Source: Rhodospirillaceae bacterium (GTDB lineage Bacteria > Pseudomonadota > Alphaproteobacteria > Rhodospirillales > Casp-alpha2). Taken from it: a stretch of 64,000 bases of DNA. The position numbers were made by a program, and so were the translations under genes. This document shows positions 27,375 through 35,814 of this stretch, piece after piece; within the stretch, counting starts at the first letter, position 1, and each line of letters starts with the position of its first letter. The stretch covers positions 1 to 64,000 of the forward strand of contig PALN01000063.1 in assembly GCA_002706405.1 (NCBI GenBank). The letters are read 5' to 3'. The notes under the pieces are model-generated. The model did no database searches, was not told the origin of the DNA, and saw only the letters and a list, made by a program, of their open reading frames with translations.

Positions 27375-28657
27375 GCGCCCCCCTTGCCGTCGCCCAGGCG
27401 TTGCAGATAGGGGGAGAGTTCCGCCATCAGGCGGTCGATGACCCCGGCTTCCGCCTGGGCAAAGGTACGGGCATGCTCGGCGAAGGTGTCGGCCTCCGCT
27501 GTGTCACGCAGAAGGCGGCCCACGGCGGCGCTTAACCCCGTTCCATCGGCGACGGGCAAGGAGGCTCCGGCGATCGCCATGCGTGCGGCCATGTCGGCGA
27601 AGTTGGTCATGCGCGGGCCGTGCAGCACGGCGCAGCCGAGGCGCGCCGGCTCCAACAGGTTCTGTCCGCCGTCCGCCGACAGCGATTTACCCATGAACAC
27701 GACCGGCGCCAAGGTAAAGAACACACCCAGTTCGCCCATGGTATCGGCAATGTAGACGTCCGTGCCGGCATCGGGCAGGTCGCCTACGGCCCGCCGCTTG
27801 ACCCGGCCCCCCTGCGCGGCGAGTTGGGCCGCGATCTCCGCCCCCCGGTTCGGATGGCGCGGTACGATGATCGTCAACAGCCCCGAATGGGTCGGCGCCA
27901 GGTCCTGATGGACGCGCCAGGCGATGGCTTCTTCCCCGGCCCAGGTGCTGGCCGCAAGCCACACCGGACGACCCGTCGTGGCGGCGCGCAGATCCGCCAG
28001 CCGCGCCGCATCGGCGGGCAGGGGATCGGCCGCGAACTTCAGGTTCCCCACGCTGCGCGCACCCGGCGCCCCCAGGGCGCGCAAGCGCTCGGCGTCGCCT
28101 TCGGTCTGCCCCAGGCAAAGGGCAAACCCGCCGAGCAGCCCGGCGATGAACTTAGGGACTCGCGACCATCCCTTGAAGGAGCGCGGCGAAATGCGCCCGT
28201 TGACGAGGATCAGGGGCTTGCCCCGCGCCGCCGTTTCCGAAAGCAGGTTGGGCCAGAATTCCGATTCCGCCCAAAGGGTCAGGTCCGGCCGCCAATGATC
28301 GAGGAACCGGCGCACGTAAGCCATCCGATCGACCGGCACGTATTGGTGAACCGCCCCCTTGGGCAGACGGTCGGCCAACATGCGCGCCGATGTCACCGTG
28401 CCCGTGGTGATCAGAATGTTGGCGGTGGGGGCTGCCGTCTTCAAGCGGTTGATCAGCGTCAGCAAAGACATGGCCTCGCCCACGCTGGCGCCGTGCAGCC
28501 AGATCAATGGACCGTCGGGGCGCGCCATCGCGGCCCGGCCCAGCCGTTCATTGAAGCGGTGAGGATCTTCCTTCCCGGCCTTGATCCGCCGGCCCAGATA
28601 GACATGGATCAAGGGAGCACCCAAGGTCGTCATTGCACGGTAAAGACCAAGCATCAT
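27371..28657 (-). CDS. waaA: Kdo transferase (3-deoxy-D-manno-octulosonic acid transferase)
   Basis: A 428-residue glycosyltransferase that attaches Kdo to lipid IV-A at the inner membrane. N-terminal features are a hydrophobic start (LGLYRAMTTLGAPLIHVYLGRR) and the WLHGASVGEAMS motif with the catalytic Glu. LWAESEFWPNLL, LVNGRISPRSFKGW and the donor-binding SLSADGGQNLLEPARLGCAVLHGP are also present. The ATG at 28657 overlaps the stop of the DUF374 gene (ATGATG context), and its own stop overlaps lpxK by 4 bases, so three consecutive genes are translationally coupled. Confidence 0.93.
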   Translation of the reverse strand: MMLGLYRAMTTLGAPLIHVYLGRRIKAGKEDPHRFNERLGRAAMARPDGPLIWLHGASVGEAMSLLTLINRLKTAAPTANILITTGTVTSARMLADRLPKGAVHQYVPVDRMAYVRRFLDHWRPDLTLWAESEFWPNLLSETAARGKPLILVNGRISPRSFKGWSRVPKFIAGLLGGFALCLGQTEGDAERLRALGAPGARSVGNLKFAADPLPADAARLADLRAATTGRPVWLAASTWAGEEAIAWRVHQDLAPTHSGLLTIIVPRHPNRGAEIAAQLAAQGGRVKRRAVGDLPDAGTDVYIADTMGELGVFFTLAPVVFMGKSLSADGGQNLLEPARLGCAVLHGPRMTNFADMAARMAIAGASLPVADGTGLSAAVGRLLRDTAEADTFAEHARTFAQAEAGVIDRLMAELSPYLQRLGDGKGGA

Positions 28658-29358
28658 CGGGGCTCCCCGGCCTCGGCGGGCTCGACCGGCACACGACCGG
28701 TCAGGCGATCGGCCTCGGCGGTGATTGAATTGAGCGCGTCCTCGACCTCCGTCCGCGCCGCCGCCATCTGTGCCGCGTCGGCGTCGCGCGCAACCTCGAT
28801 GGGATCCCCCCATAGGATCACGCCGCGTCCGAAGGGCCAGGCGATCAGGAAGCGGTCCCAGCTTTGCAGCACCCGCCCGCGGGCCGCGCCGAAGGTCGCG
28901 GGAATGATCGGCACACCGGCAAGCCGCGCCAAGGCCACGGCGCCGTCACTGGCACGCATGCGCGGACCGCGCGGACCGTCGGGCGTGATGCCGACGCAGT
29001 CGCCGGCCTTGAGCGCCTTGACCATGGCACGCAGCGCCTGAGCACCACCTTTCGACGACGACCCGGCCACGGTCATGATGCCGAAATGGCCGACCGTGCG
29101 GGCGATGATCTGGCCGTCCCGATGCTGGGAAATCAGCATGTGGATCGCCTTATCGCCGGGCCAGCAATGGGGCATCATCAGAAGGCGGCCGTGCCAGAAA
29201 CACAGGATGAACGGCTTTCCCGCCGCCCAGTGGGCGCGGGCCGCATCGCCGCCGATGACCTGCCAATGGCCCGTGGCATGGACCAGACGGATATAGAGCG
29301 AGCCCAGCCAGCACAACGCCCGGCGCAGCCCATCGCTTTTCAGTATCCGTTTCACCAT
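28654..29358 (-). CDS. DUF374 / LPLAT-type acyltransferase
   Basis: A 234-residue protein of the lysophospholipid acyltransferase superfamily, DUF374 branch. The N-terminal helix (ALCWLGSLYIRLVHATG) is hydrophobic. The acyl-acceptor site motif appears as FWHGRLLMMPHCW, with further family blocks ISQHRDGQIIARTV, AGSSSKGGAQALRAMVKAL and GITPDGPRGPRM. It sits between msbA and waaA, so a role in lipid A acylation or phospholipid handling at the inner membrane is likely but inferred. It could supply an acyl chain that LpxL does not. Confidence 0.86.
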   Translation of the reverse strand: MVKRILKSDGLRRALCWLGSLYIRLVHATGHWQVIGGDAARAHWAAGKPFILCFWHGRLLMMPHCWPGDKAIHMLISQHRDGQIIARTVGHFGIMTVAGSSSKGGAQALRAMVKALKAGDCVGITPDGPRGPRMRASDGAVALARLAGVPIIPATFGAARGRVLQSWDRFLIAWPFGRGVILWGDPIEVARDADAAQMAAARTEVEDALNSITAEADRLTGRVPVEPAEAGEPR

Positions 29359-29382
29359 GGCGGGATCACCGGGCCGGGCCGG

Positions 29383-31203
29383 TTACCGACCCGCCGCCTG
29401 GCGGGCGGTGTCAGGACCTTTCCCGGGCGCGTCGCCGGCAAACTGCAATTCATAGAGATGCTTGTAATGGCCGCCGCGCGCCAGGAGTTCCGAATGACTG
29501 CCGTGTTCGACGACGCGACCGCCGACGACGACGCAAATCAGGTCGGCGCGGACGACGGTCGACAGGCGGTGGGCGATGACCAGGGTCGTACGGTCGGTCA
29601 TCAGCGCGTCGAGCGCGGCCTGCACCTGGCGTTCCGATTCCGTATCAAGGGCCGACGTCGCTTCGTCCAGCAACAGGATCGGCGCGTTCTTCAGCATGGC
29701 CCGGGCGATGGCGAGGCGCTGGCGCTGGCCGCCCGAAAGCTTGACCCCCTGTTCACCCACCAGGGTGTCATAGCCGTCGGGCAATTCCGCGATGAAGTCG
29801 TGGGCGGCGGCGTTCCTGGCCGCTTCGATAATCTCGTCCTCGCTCGCCCCGGCGCGGCCATAGGCGATATTGGCGCGCACGGTATCGTCGAACAGGGTGA
29901 CTTCCTGGCTGACCAGGGCCATGGCGCCGCGCAGAGACGCGAAGGTCAAACCGCGCACATCCTCGCCATCGACCAGCACCGCCCCCTCGGCGACATCGTA
30001 GAACCGGGGGATCAGGTTGAGAATCGTCGACTTGCCCGCCCCGGACGGCCCGACCAGGGCCACGGTCTTGCCCGCCGGCACGGTCAGGGACAGATTGTTG
30101 AGGGTCACCCGGTCCTGGGTATAGGCGAACCCGACATTGCGGAATTCGACCGCACCCTTGACCGGTGTCGGCAGGTCACGGGCATCGGGCGTTTCCTGGA
30201 TCGCCGGTTCCATGTCGAGCATCTGAAACAGGCGGTCGGCGCCGGCCAGGCCCTGCTGCAAAGCGGCGTTCAGATTGGCCAGCCGCTTCATGGGCTCATA
30301 AGCCAGCAACAGCGCCGTAATGAAGGAAAAGAACGACCCCGCATCCGTGTTACCGTGAATCACCCGATAGCCGCCGTAGAAAATGACGATGCCGACGGCG
30401 ACACCGCCCAGGGTTTCCATGATCGGGCTGGACAGCGCCCGGGTACGCTCGGCCTTCATGGTCAGATTGAACACGCGCTCGACGATTTCGCTGACACGGC
30501 CGCGCTCGTACGCTTCCATGGAGTAGGCCTTGACCACGCGGATGCCCTGGATGGTCTGTTCCAGCAGGGTTGTGAACAGGCCCATTTCGCGCTGCGTATT
30601 GGCGGTCACCTTGCGCATGCGGCGGCCCAGCTTGACGATCGGCAACAAGGCGGCGGGGAAGATGATGAAGGCGATGAGCGCCAACCGCCAGTCCTGGTAG
30701 AAGGTGACGCCGATCAGGCCGATCAGGGTCATGGCGTCCTTGCCGAGCGAGACCCAGGCGTTGGATACCGCCCCCCGCATCTGGTTGATGTCGACCAGGA
30801 AGCGCGAAATCAGCCCGCCCGTATTGGAGTCCTGGAAGAACTTCACATCCATGCGCGACAATTTGTCGAACAGGCGGTTCTGATTGTCGGTGACGATGCG
30901 CAGCCCCACATAGGCCATCAACGTCGCCTGTCCGTAATTGGCCAGGCCCTTGACGATGAACACGGCGAACACGGCCAGGCCCACGGGCATCAGCATGGAT
31001 TCATCCCGATTGACGAAGATGTCGTTGACTACCGGCTCCATCAACCAGGCGCTGGCCGCCGTGGCCGCGGCCATCAGCGCCATACAGGCAAGCGCCGCGA
31101 AGAACCAGCGCGCGTAACCGCGCATGCTTTCGCGGAACAGCCGGCCGAGAAGGCTCGCCGTGGAAGCGTGAACGGGCGTATGGGTATCGATGGCGGACGC
31201 CAC
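29383..31203 (-). CDS. msbA: Lipid A-exporter ABC transporter, MsbA type
   Basis: A 606-residue half-transporter with six predicted membrane helices in residues 30-330 and a C-terminal ATPase. Walker A is GPSGAGKST, the signature LSGGQRQRLAIARA, Walker B ILLLDEATSALD, and the H-loop IAHRLS. The transmembrane part begins with a long cytosolic leader and a hydrophobic ALACMALMAAATAASAWLM helix. MsbA flips core-lipid A across the inner membrane. Position at the head of the DUF374-waaA-lpxK-lpxL series supports this role over multidrug export. The gap to the next gene is 24 bases. Confidence 0.9.
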   Translation of the reverse strand: MASAIDTHTPVHASTASLLGRLFRESMRGYARWFFAALACMALMAAATAASAWLMEPVVNDIFVNRDESMLMPVGLAVFAVFIVKGLANYGQATLMAYVGLRIVTDNQNRLFDKLSRMDVKFFQDSNTGGLISRFLVDINQMRGAVSNAWVSLGKDAMTLIGLIGVTFYQDWRLALIAFIIFPAALLPIVKLGRRMRKVTANTQREMGLFTTLLEQTIQGIRVVKAYSMEAYERGRVSEIVERVFNLTMKAERTRALSSPIMETLGGVAVGIVIFYGGYRVIHGNTDAGSFFSFITALLLAYEPMKRLANLNAALQQGLAGADRLFQMLDMEPAIQETPDARDLPTPVKGAVEFRNVGFAYTQDRVTLNNLSLTVPAGKTVALVGPSGAGKSTILNLIPRFYDVAEGAVLVDGEDVRGLTFASLRGAMALVSQEVTLFDDTVRANIAYGRAGASEDEIIEAARNAAAHDFIAELPDGYDTLVGEQGVKLSGGQRQRLAIARAMLKNAPILLLDEATSALDTESERQVQAALDALMTDRTTLVIAHRLSTVVRADLICVVVGGRVVEHGSHSELLARGGHYKHLYELQFAGDAPGKGPDTARQAAGR

Positions 31204-31275
31204 GGGCCTCGGGTCCTTCCGACGGTTCCTGGGACAGGGTCGGACCTTTTACCACGTAGCCTTGGAAAGGCCAAG

Positions 31276-31298
31276 AATCCCGCGTGATTTCAGGGATT
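31276..31298 (-). terminator. Weak stem-loop after the glycosyltransferase gene
   Basis: On the minus strand AATCCC and GGGATT can pair around an 11-base loop just after the glycosyltransferase stop and before msbA; a short T-containing stretch follows (CTTGGCCTTT). The stem is only 6 bp, so efficiency is doubtful. If it works, it separates the glycosyltransferase unit from the lipid A operon. Confidence 0.3.
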
Positions 31299-31319
31299 TA
31301 TAAGCGAGTTCTAAAGGCC

Positions 31320-32321
31320 TCAGCGAAACACGTGCAGATTGCCCTCGAACTGATCGAAACTGGCGTCCCAGGAATACTTCAGCGCGTGATTACGGCAGGC
31401 CTCGGCGGGAATGGCGAGGGCCGCCGTGACCGCCGCCGCCAGATCGTCGGACAGCACCCCGGCCCCCGACTGATTGACCACGTCGAGCGGCCCCGGCACG
31501 GGATAAGCCGCCACGGGCACGCCCGACGCCATGGCCTCGAGCAGGACCAGGCCGAAGGTGTCGGTCCGGGAGGGAAACACGAAGACGTCGGCGGCAGCGA
31601 AATATTTCGCCAATTCCTCCCCCTCCTTCACGCCGGCGAAGCGGACGGCGGGATATTTGCGTTTCAGATCGTCCAACTGCGGGCCGTCGCCGACTACGTA
31701 TTTGGTGCCGGGCAGATCGAGCTTCAGGAAAGCTTCGATATTCTTTTCCACCGCCACCCGACCGGTGAACAGGCTGATCGGCCGGGGGGCGTCCAGGAAC
31801 GCCTTGTCGCGGGGCTTGAACAGATCCGTCCACACGCCGCGCGACCAACGGCGCACGGGCGGGCGGAACCCCCGGGCGATCAGGTCATCCTCGATCGTCT
31901 GGGTCGCCACCATGATCGCCGAGGACGGCCCGTGGAACCATTTCATCACGGCGTACAACCAGCTGAGCGGCAACGGCACCCGGGCATGGACGTATTCGGG
32001 GAACCGCGTGTGATAGGCCGTGGTGAAGGGGTATCCCTGTTTCAGGCAATGGGCGCGCGCGGCAACGCCCAGGGGGCCCTCGGTCGCGATATGGATGGCC
32101 TGGGGCTGGAAATCCTCGATCATGGCCGCGACCCGGCGGCCGGGGAACAGGGCCAGCCGGATTTCCGGATAGGTCGGACAGGGGATGGTGCGGAACAGGT
32201 CCGGCGTCACCAGACGGACCTGATGGCCGCGCCGTTCCAGCCCCTGCCTCAGCGTGTCGAGGGTTCGGACGACGCCATTGATTTGGGGAAGCCAGGCATC
32301 GGTGACGATGAGGAGTCGCAT
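31320..32321 (-). CDS. Family 4-type glycosyltransferase
   Basis: A 333-residue GT-B glycosyltransferase. It begins MRLLIVTDAWLPQINGVVRTL, the acceptor-side start of GT4 enzymes, and later has LFTGRVAVEKNIEAFLKLD and the nucleotide-sugar EX7E region FVFPSRTDTFGLVLLEAMASG. It has no membrane helix. Its substrate is unknown; sugar transfer to a lipid such as diacylglycerol or to an envelope glycan is plausible given the neighbours. The ATG at 32321 lies inside the 3' end of the LpxH-like gene, overlapping by 73 bases in another frame, which implies coupled translation. Confidence 0.87.
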   Translation of the reverse strand: MRLLIVTDAWLPQINGVVRTLDTLRQGLERRGHQVRLVTPDLFRTIPCPTYPEIRLALFPGRRVAAMIEDFQPQAIHIATEGPLGVAARAHCLKQGYPFTTAYHTRFPEYVHARVPLPLSWLYAVMKWFHGPSSAIMVATQTIEDDLIARGFRPPVRRWSRGVWTDLFKPRDKAFLDAPRPISLFTGRVAVEKNIEAFLKLDLPGTKYVVGDGPQLDDLKRKYPAVRFAGVKEGEELAKYFAAADVFVFPSRTDTFGLVLLEAMASGVPVAAYPVPGPLDVVNQSGAGVLSDDLAAAVTAALAIPAEACRNHALKYSWDASFDQFEGNLHVFR

Positions 32322-33109
32322 GCGTCTTCGTCCCTTAGGAAGGATAGGCCGCGCAGTTCCGCCCATTTGAGAATTTCCAGACGGCCGTCTTCGTGTTCGA
32401 CCAGGGCCGTGCAGCTTTCGACCCAGTCGCCGTCGTTGCAGTAGAGGATGCCGTCCATGTCGCGCATTTCGGCGGTGTGGATATGGCCGCAGATGACGCC
32501 CTCGACGCCGCGCTTGCGCGCCTCGCCGACCACCGCGTCTTCGAAGCTGGACACGAATTCGACCGCGTTCTTGACCTTGTGTTTCAGATAGGCGGACAGC
32601 GACCAGTAGGAGAACCCCAGCTTGCGCCGGGCGATGTTCAACCACAGGTTCAGCATCAAGGCCGCGGTGTAGGCATTGTCGCCCAGGAAGGCCAGCCACT
32701 TGGCGTATTTCACCACGCCGTCGAATTGATCGCCGTGGATGACCAGGAAGCGCCGCCCGTCGGCCATGGTGTGATAGGCCTCGTTCAGCACGGCGACCCG
32801 CCCGAACCGATGGTTGGAAAAATCGCGGAAGTTTTCATCGTGATTGCCGGGCACGTACACGACGCGGGTTCCCTTGCGGGCCTTGCGCAGGATTTTCTGG
32901 ATCACGTCGTTGTGGGCCTGGCGCCAATACCAGGCCCGGCGCATGCGCCAGCCGTCGATGATGTCGCCGACCAGGTAGAGGTATTTCGATTCCGTATGCT
33001 TGAGAAAATCGAGCAGCATGTCCGCCTGACACCCCCGGGTGCCCAGATGGATGTCGGAAATCCAGATGGAGCGGAACTTGTAAGACGTCTTCCGGTTTAC
33101 AGCGTTCAT
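32249..33109 (-). CDS. LpxH-like calcineurin-type phosphoesterase
   Basis: A 286-residue metallophosphoesterase. Metal motifs are SDIHLG, VGDIIDGW, PGNHDENFRD, IHGDQFDG and CGHIHTAEM, all as in UDP-2,3-diacylglucosamine diphosphatase relatives. Alphaproteobacteria usually perform this lipid A step with LpxI, so this may be the LpxH2-type paralogue with a different substrate. The last 24 codons, which overlap the glycosyltransferase start, form a Ser-rich tail (CDSSSSPMPGFPKS). The pair is divergent from a lipid kinase, which suggests a shared role in envelope lipid metabolism (inference). Confidence 0.83.
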   Translation of the reverse strand: MNAVNRKTSYKFRSIWISDIHLGTRGCQADMLLDFLKHTESKYLYLVGDIIDGWRMRRAWYWRQAHNDVIQKILRKARKGTRVVYVPGNHDENFRDFSNHRFGRVAVLNEAYHTMADGRRFLVIHGDQFDGVVKYAKWLAFLGDNAYTAALMLNLWLNIARRKLGFSYWSLSAYLKHKVKNAVEFVSSFEDAVVGEARKRGVEGVICGHIHTAEMRDMDGILYCNDGDWVESCTALVEHEDGRLEILKWAELRGLSFLRDEDACDSSSSPMPGFPKSMASSEPSTR

Positions 33110-33283
33110 ATCGTCCGCGGCGGTTGTTGTCGCATGGCCTATATTTAGTGGGGACTTTTATGTAATTGAGCATATGTCCGCCATTACTTTCCGGCCCTGT
33201 CATGGAAACTTCACACACGAGAAATGTCTTTGAAATTATAGTCGCAACAAAAGTGCCACAATCCTGGGTCTAAACGACACATC

Positions 33284-34204
33284 ATGCCCGATTCAAACGC
33301 CCTACCGGGGGAGCCGGACACGCTGATGACCGCTCCCCGCAAGGTTCTTGTGATCTTCAACCCGACCGCGGGCGCCCGCCGCCGGGCGCGCCTGACCCGC
33401 ATCCTGGAGATCATGTGGAGCCTCGGCGCCGCGGTCACGCTGCACGAAACCAAGGCCCGAGGCGACGCGGAACGCACCGCGCGCGAAGCATCTACCAAGG
33501 TCTATGACGTGGTCGTCGCCGCCGGCGGCGACGGCACCATCAACGAAGTCATCAATGGCCTGTCGGGCCGGCAGATTCCGCTCGGCATCATCCCGCTGGG
33601 CACGGCCAACGTGCTGGCCGCCGAACTGGACCTGCCGACGGACGATGTCGGCCTGGCGCGCACCATCGCCTTGGGCCGCACCCGGCCCGTCACCCTGGGC
33701 GACGTCAACGGGCGGCGCTTCGTGATGATGGCCGGCGTCGGCTTCGACGCCCATGTCGTGGCTTCGGTCGACGCAGGCCTGAAACGCCTGATCGGCAAGT
33801 CGGCCTATGTGTGGGAAACGCTACGCGGTTTCTTCCGCTACAAGTTCCGGTCCTACCGGCTGATCGTCGACGGCAAACCTTATGAGGTGGGCTCGGCCGT
33901 GTTCGCCAACGGCCATTTCTACGGCGGGCGTTTCGTCTGCGCCAAGGACGCGGCGCTCAGCGACCCGCGCCTGCATGTCTGCCTGTTCAAGTCCGCGGGG
34001 CCGTGGCGGGCGCTGCGCTACACCGCCTGGATGATCCTGGGCCGGCTCGACAAGCTGCCCGATTACGAGGTCGTGCCTGCGACCTCCATCATCGTCGAGG
34101 GCCTGGCCGGCGAGCCCGTGCAGGGCGACGGCGACATCATCACCCGCCTGCCCCTGGATGCCCGCATCGCGAGCGACCGCCTGAACATGCTGGTTCCGGC
34201 ATAA
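33284..34204 (+). CDS. Diacylglycerol kinase-family lipid kinase
   Basis: A 306-residue soluble lipid kinase of the DAGK/YegS/BmrU family. The nucleotide-binding signature VVAAGGDGTINEVINGLSG is intact, preceded by VIFNPTAGARRRARL and followed by LGIIPLGTANVLAAEL. The C-terminal beta-rich domain ends with GDGDIITRLPL, typical of the family. It would phosphorylate diacylglycerol or a related lipid. Starts at 33284 and 33326 are both possible; the first gives a short flexible leader. It is divergent from the LpxH-like phosphoesterase, with 174 bases between them. Confidence 0.87.
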   Translation: MPDSNALPGEPDTLMTAPRKVLVIFNPTAGARRRARLTRILEIMWSLGAAVTLHETKARGDAERTAREASTKVYDVVVAAGGDGTINEVINGLSGRQIPLGIIPLGTANVLAAELDLPTDDVGLARTIALGRTRPVTLGDVNGRRFVMMAGVGFDAHVVASVDAGLKRLIGKSAYVWETLRGFFRYKFRSYRLIVDGKPYEVGSAVFANGHFYGGRFVCAKDAALSDPRLHVCLFKSAGPWRALRYTAWMILGRLDKLPDYEVVPATSIIVEGLAGEPVQGDGDIITRLPLDARIASDRLNMLVPA

Positions 34205-34225
34205 GGGCTTTTCCAACCTTGCCCT

Positions 34226-34254
34226 TTGTCGCGCTGGCGTTTCCTTCCTAGACT
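34226..34254 (+). promoter_or_regulatory. Candidate sigma-70 promoter of the DinB gene
   Basis: TTGTCG (34226-34231), a 17-base spacer and TAGACT (34249-34254) match the consensus at four positions each. The predicted transcription start is about 20 bases before the ATG at 34281, with an AGGGAG ribosome-binding site between them. Confidence 0.45.
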
Positions 34255-34280
34255 GCCCCTGCAGTCCAGGGAGCCCCGCC

Positions 34281-34772
34281 ATGTCCACGCCCGCCCTCTA
34301 TCAGGCCTTCGCCCGATACAACCGCGCCATGAACGACGCCGTCTACGCCGTCTGCGCCGATATTCCGGACGCCGCGCGCAAGGCCGATCGGGGGGCGTTC
34401 TTCAAATCCGTGCACGGCACGCTCAACCATCTGATGTTCGGCGATCACGCCTGGATGAACCGGTTCGACGGCGGCAGCCGCCCGACCCCCGGCACGGGCG
34501 TGGACCTGTTTTCCGATTTCGACGCGATGCGGGCGGCACGCACGGCCTTGGACGATGAGATCACGGCCTGGGCAGCGGCTCTGACGGAGTCATGGCTGTC
34601 GGAAACGGTGGCATGGACGTCGCGCACGGACAACCTAACCTTCAACCAGCCGCGCTGGATTCTGGTCAGCCATATGTTCAACCATCAGACCCACCACCGG
34701 GGCCAGTTGACGACGATCCTGACCCAGATGGGCCATGACGTCGGCGTCACGGATTTCCCGAAGCTGGTCTAG
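34281..34772 (+). CDS. DinB-family protein
   Basis: A 163-residue four-helix-bundle protein of the DinB/YfiT superfamily. The usual three-histidine metal site is visible as TLNHLMFGDHAW in the second helix and MFNHQTHHRGQLTTIL near the C-terminus. Family members are thiol S-transferases or putative metal-dependent hydrolases; the substrate here is unknown. The Bacillus name refers to DNA-damage induction, but no LexA-like site is visible in the promoter region. The 3' end lies 3 bases from the convergent oxidoreductase. Confidence 0.86.
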   Translation: MSTPALYQAFARYNRAMNDAVYAVCADIPDAARKADRGAFFKSVHGTLNHLMFGDHAWMNRFDGGSRPTPGTGVDLFSDFDAMRAARTALDDEITAWAAALTESWLSETVAWTSRTDNLTFNQPRWILVSHMFNHQTHHRGQLTTILTQMGHDVGVTDFPKLV

Positions 34773-34775
34773 GGG

Positions 34776-35801
34776 TCAGTCCTCGGCGCTGATCCGCACC
34801 ACCTGCTTGCCGAAATTCTCGCCCTTGAGCATGGCGATGAAGGCGGCGGGGGCGGCATCCAGGCCCTCGGCCACATCGATCCGGTATTTGATTTTTCCTG
34901 CCTTCAGCCAATCGATCATCTCCGCATCGAATTCGGCGCGCCGGTCGGCGTGGTCGGAGACGATGAAGCCCTGCATCCGGATCGCCTTGCGCACCACATG
35001 GGTCATGTTGCGGATGCCGGGCGTCTCCTCGCGGGTCAGGTTGTACTGCGAGATCATGCCGCATTCGACGAAACGGGCGAACCGGTTGGCGGCGTCGAGG
35101 GCTGCTTCGAGGATCGGTCCGCCGACGTTGTCGAAATAGATGTCGATGCCGTCGGGCGCGGCGGCCTGAAGGGCGCCCAGCACGTCGTCGCCGGCGGCCC
35201 GGTAATTGAAGGCCGCGTCGAAGCCGAGGTCGTCCGTGAGGTAGGCCACCTTGGCGTCCGTGCCCGCCGTGCCGACCACGCGGCAGCCGCGCAGGCGGCC
35301 GATCTGGCCGACGATCTGGCCGACGGCGCCCGAGGCGGCGGAGACAAACAGCGTGTCGCCCGGCTTCGGGTCGGTGAAGCCGAGCCCGACCCAGGCGGTC
35401 ATCCCCGGCATGCCGAGCGCCCCCAGGTGCCAGGTCAGCGGCACGTCGGCGGCGGCGGGGTCGATCTTCTTCAGCCCCTTGCCGCCCGGCACCAGGGTGA
35501 CGTCGGCCCAGTCGAGGGTGCCGAACACCAGGGCGCCTTCCGGATAATCGGCGTTCCGGGACGCCGCCACCCGGCCGATCACGCGGGCCTGCAGCGGCTC
35601 GCCGATCTGGAAGCCGGCGGCATAGGATTTGGCCGCGTCCATGCGGCCGCGCATGTAGGGGTCGAGGGACATGTAGATCGCGCGCACCAGGACGTCGCCG
35701 TCGCCCACATCGGGCATCGCCGCTTCGCGGATGTCGAAATTGTCCAGGGTCACCCAGCCCTCGGGCCGGGATTTGAAAATGATCTGGCGGTTGGTGGTCA
35801 T
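34776..35801 (-). CDS. NADP-dependent zinc-independent reductase, CurA/leukotriene-B4-dehydrogenase type
   Basis: A 341-residue medium-chain dehydrogenase/reductase without the structural and catalytic zinc Cys residues. It has YMSLDPYMRGRM near the N-terminus, LGMPGMTAWVGL, the coenzyme-binding VSAASGAVGQIVGQIGRLRGCRVVG and YFDNVGG. Such enzymes reduce alkenal/one double bonds with NADPH. It follows pmbA on the same strand by 13 bases and is probably co-transcribed with it. Substrate is not predictable. Confidence 0.87.
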   Translation of the reverse strand: MTTNRQIIFKSRPEGWVTLDNFDIREAAMPDVGDGDVLVRAIYMSLDPYMRGRMDAAKSYAAGFQIGEPLQARVIGRVAASRNADYPEGALVFGTLDWADVTLVPGGKGLKKIDPAAADVPLTWHLGALGMPGMTAWVGLGFTDPKPGDTLFVSAASGAVGQIVGQIGRLRGCRVVGTAGTDAKVAYLTDDLGFDAAFNYRAAGDDVLGALQAAAPDGIDIYFDNVGGPILEAALDAANRFARFVECGMISQYNLTREETPGIRNMTHVVRKAIRMQGFIVSDHADRRAEFDAEMIDWLKAGKIKYRIDVAEGLDAAPAAFIAMLKGENFGKQVVRISAED

Positions 35802-35814
35802 GTTCGCGGTTCCG

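Noticed and set aside
28864..31287. 807-codon open frame on the plus strand opposite msbA and the DUF374 gene
   Set aside because: It is a composition artefact opposite clear coding sequences with intact motifs; the product has no recognisable domain.
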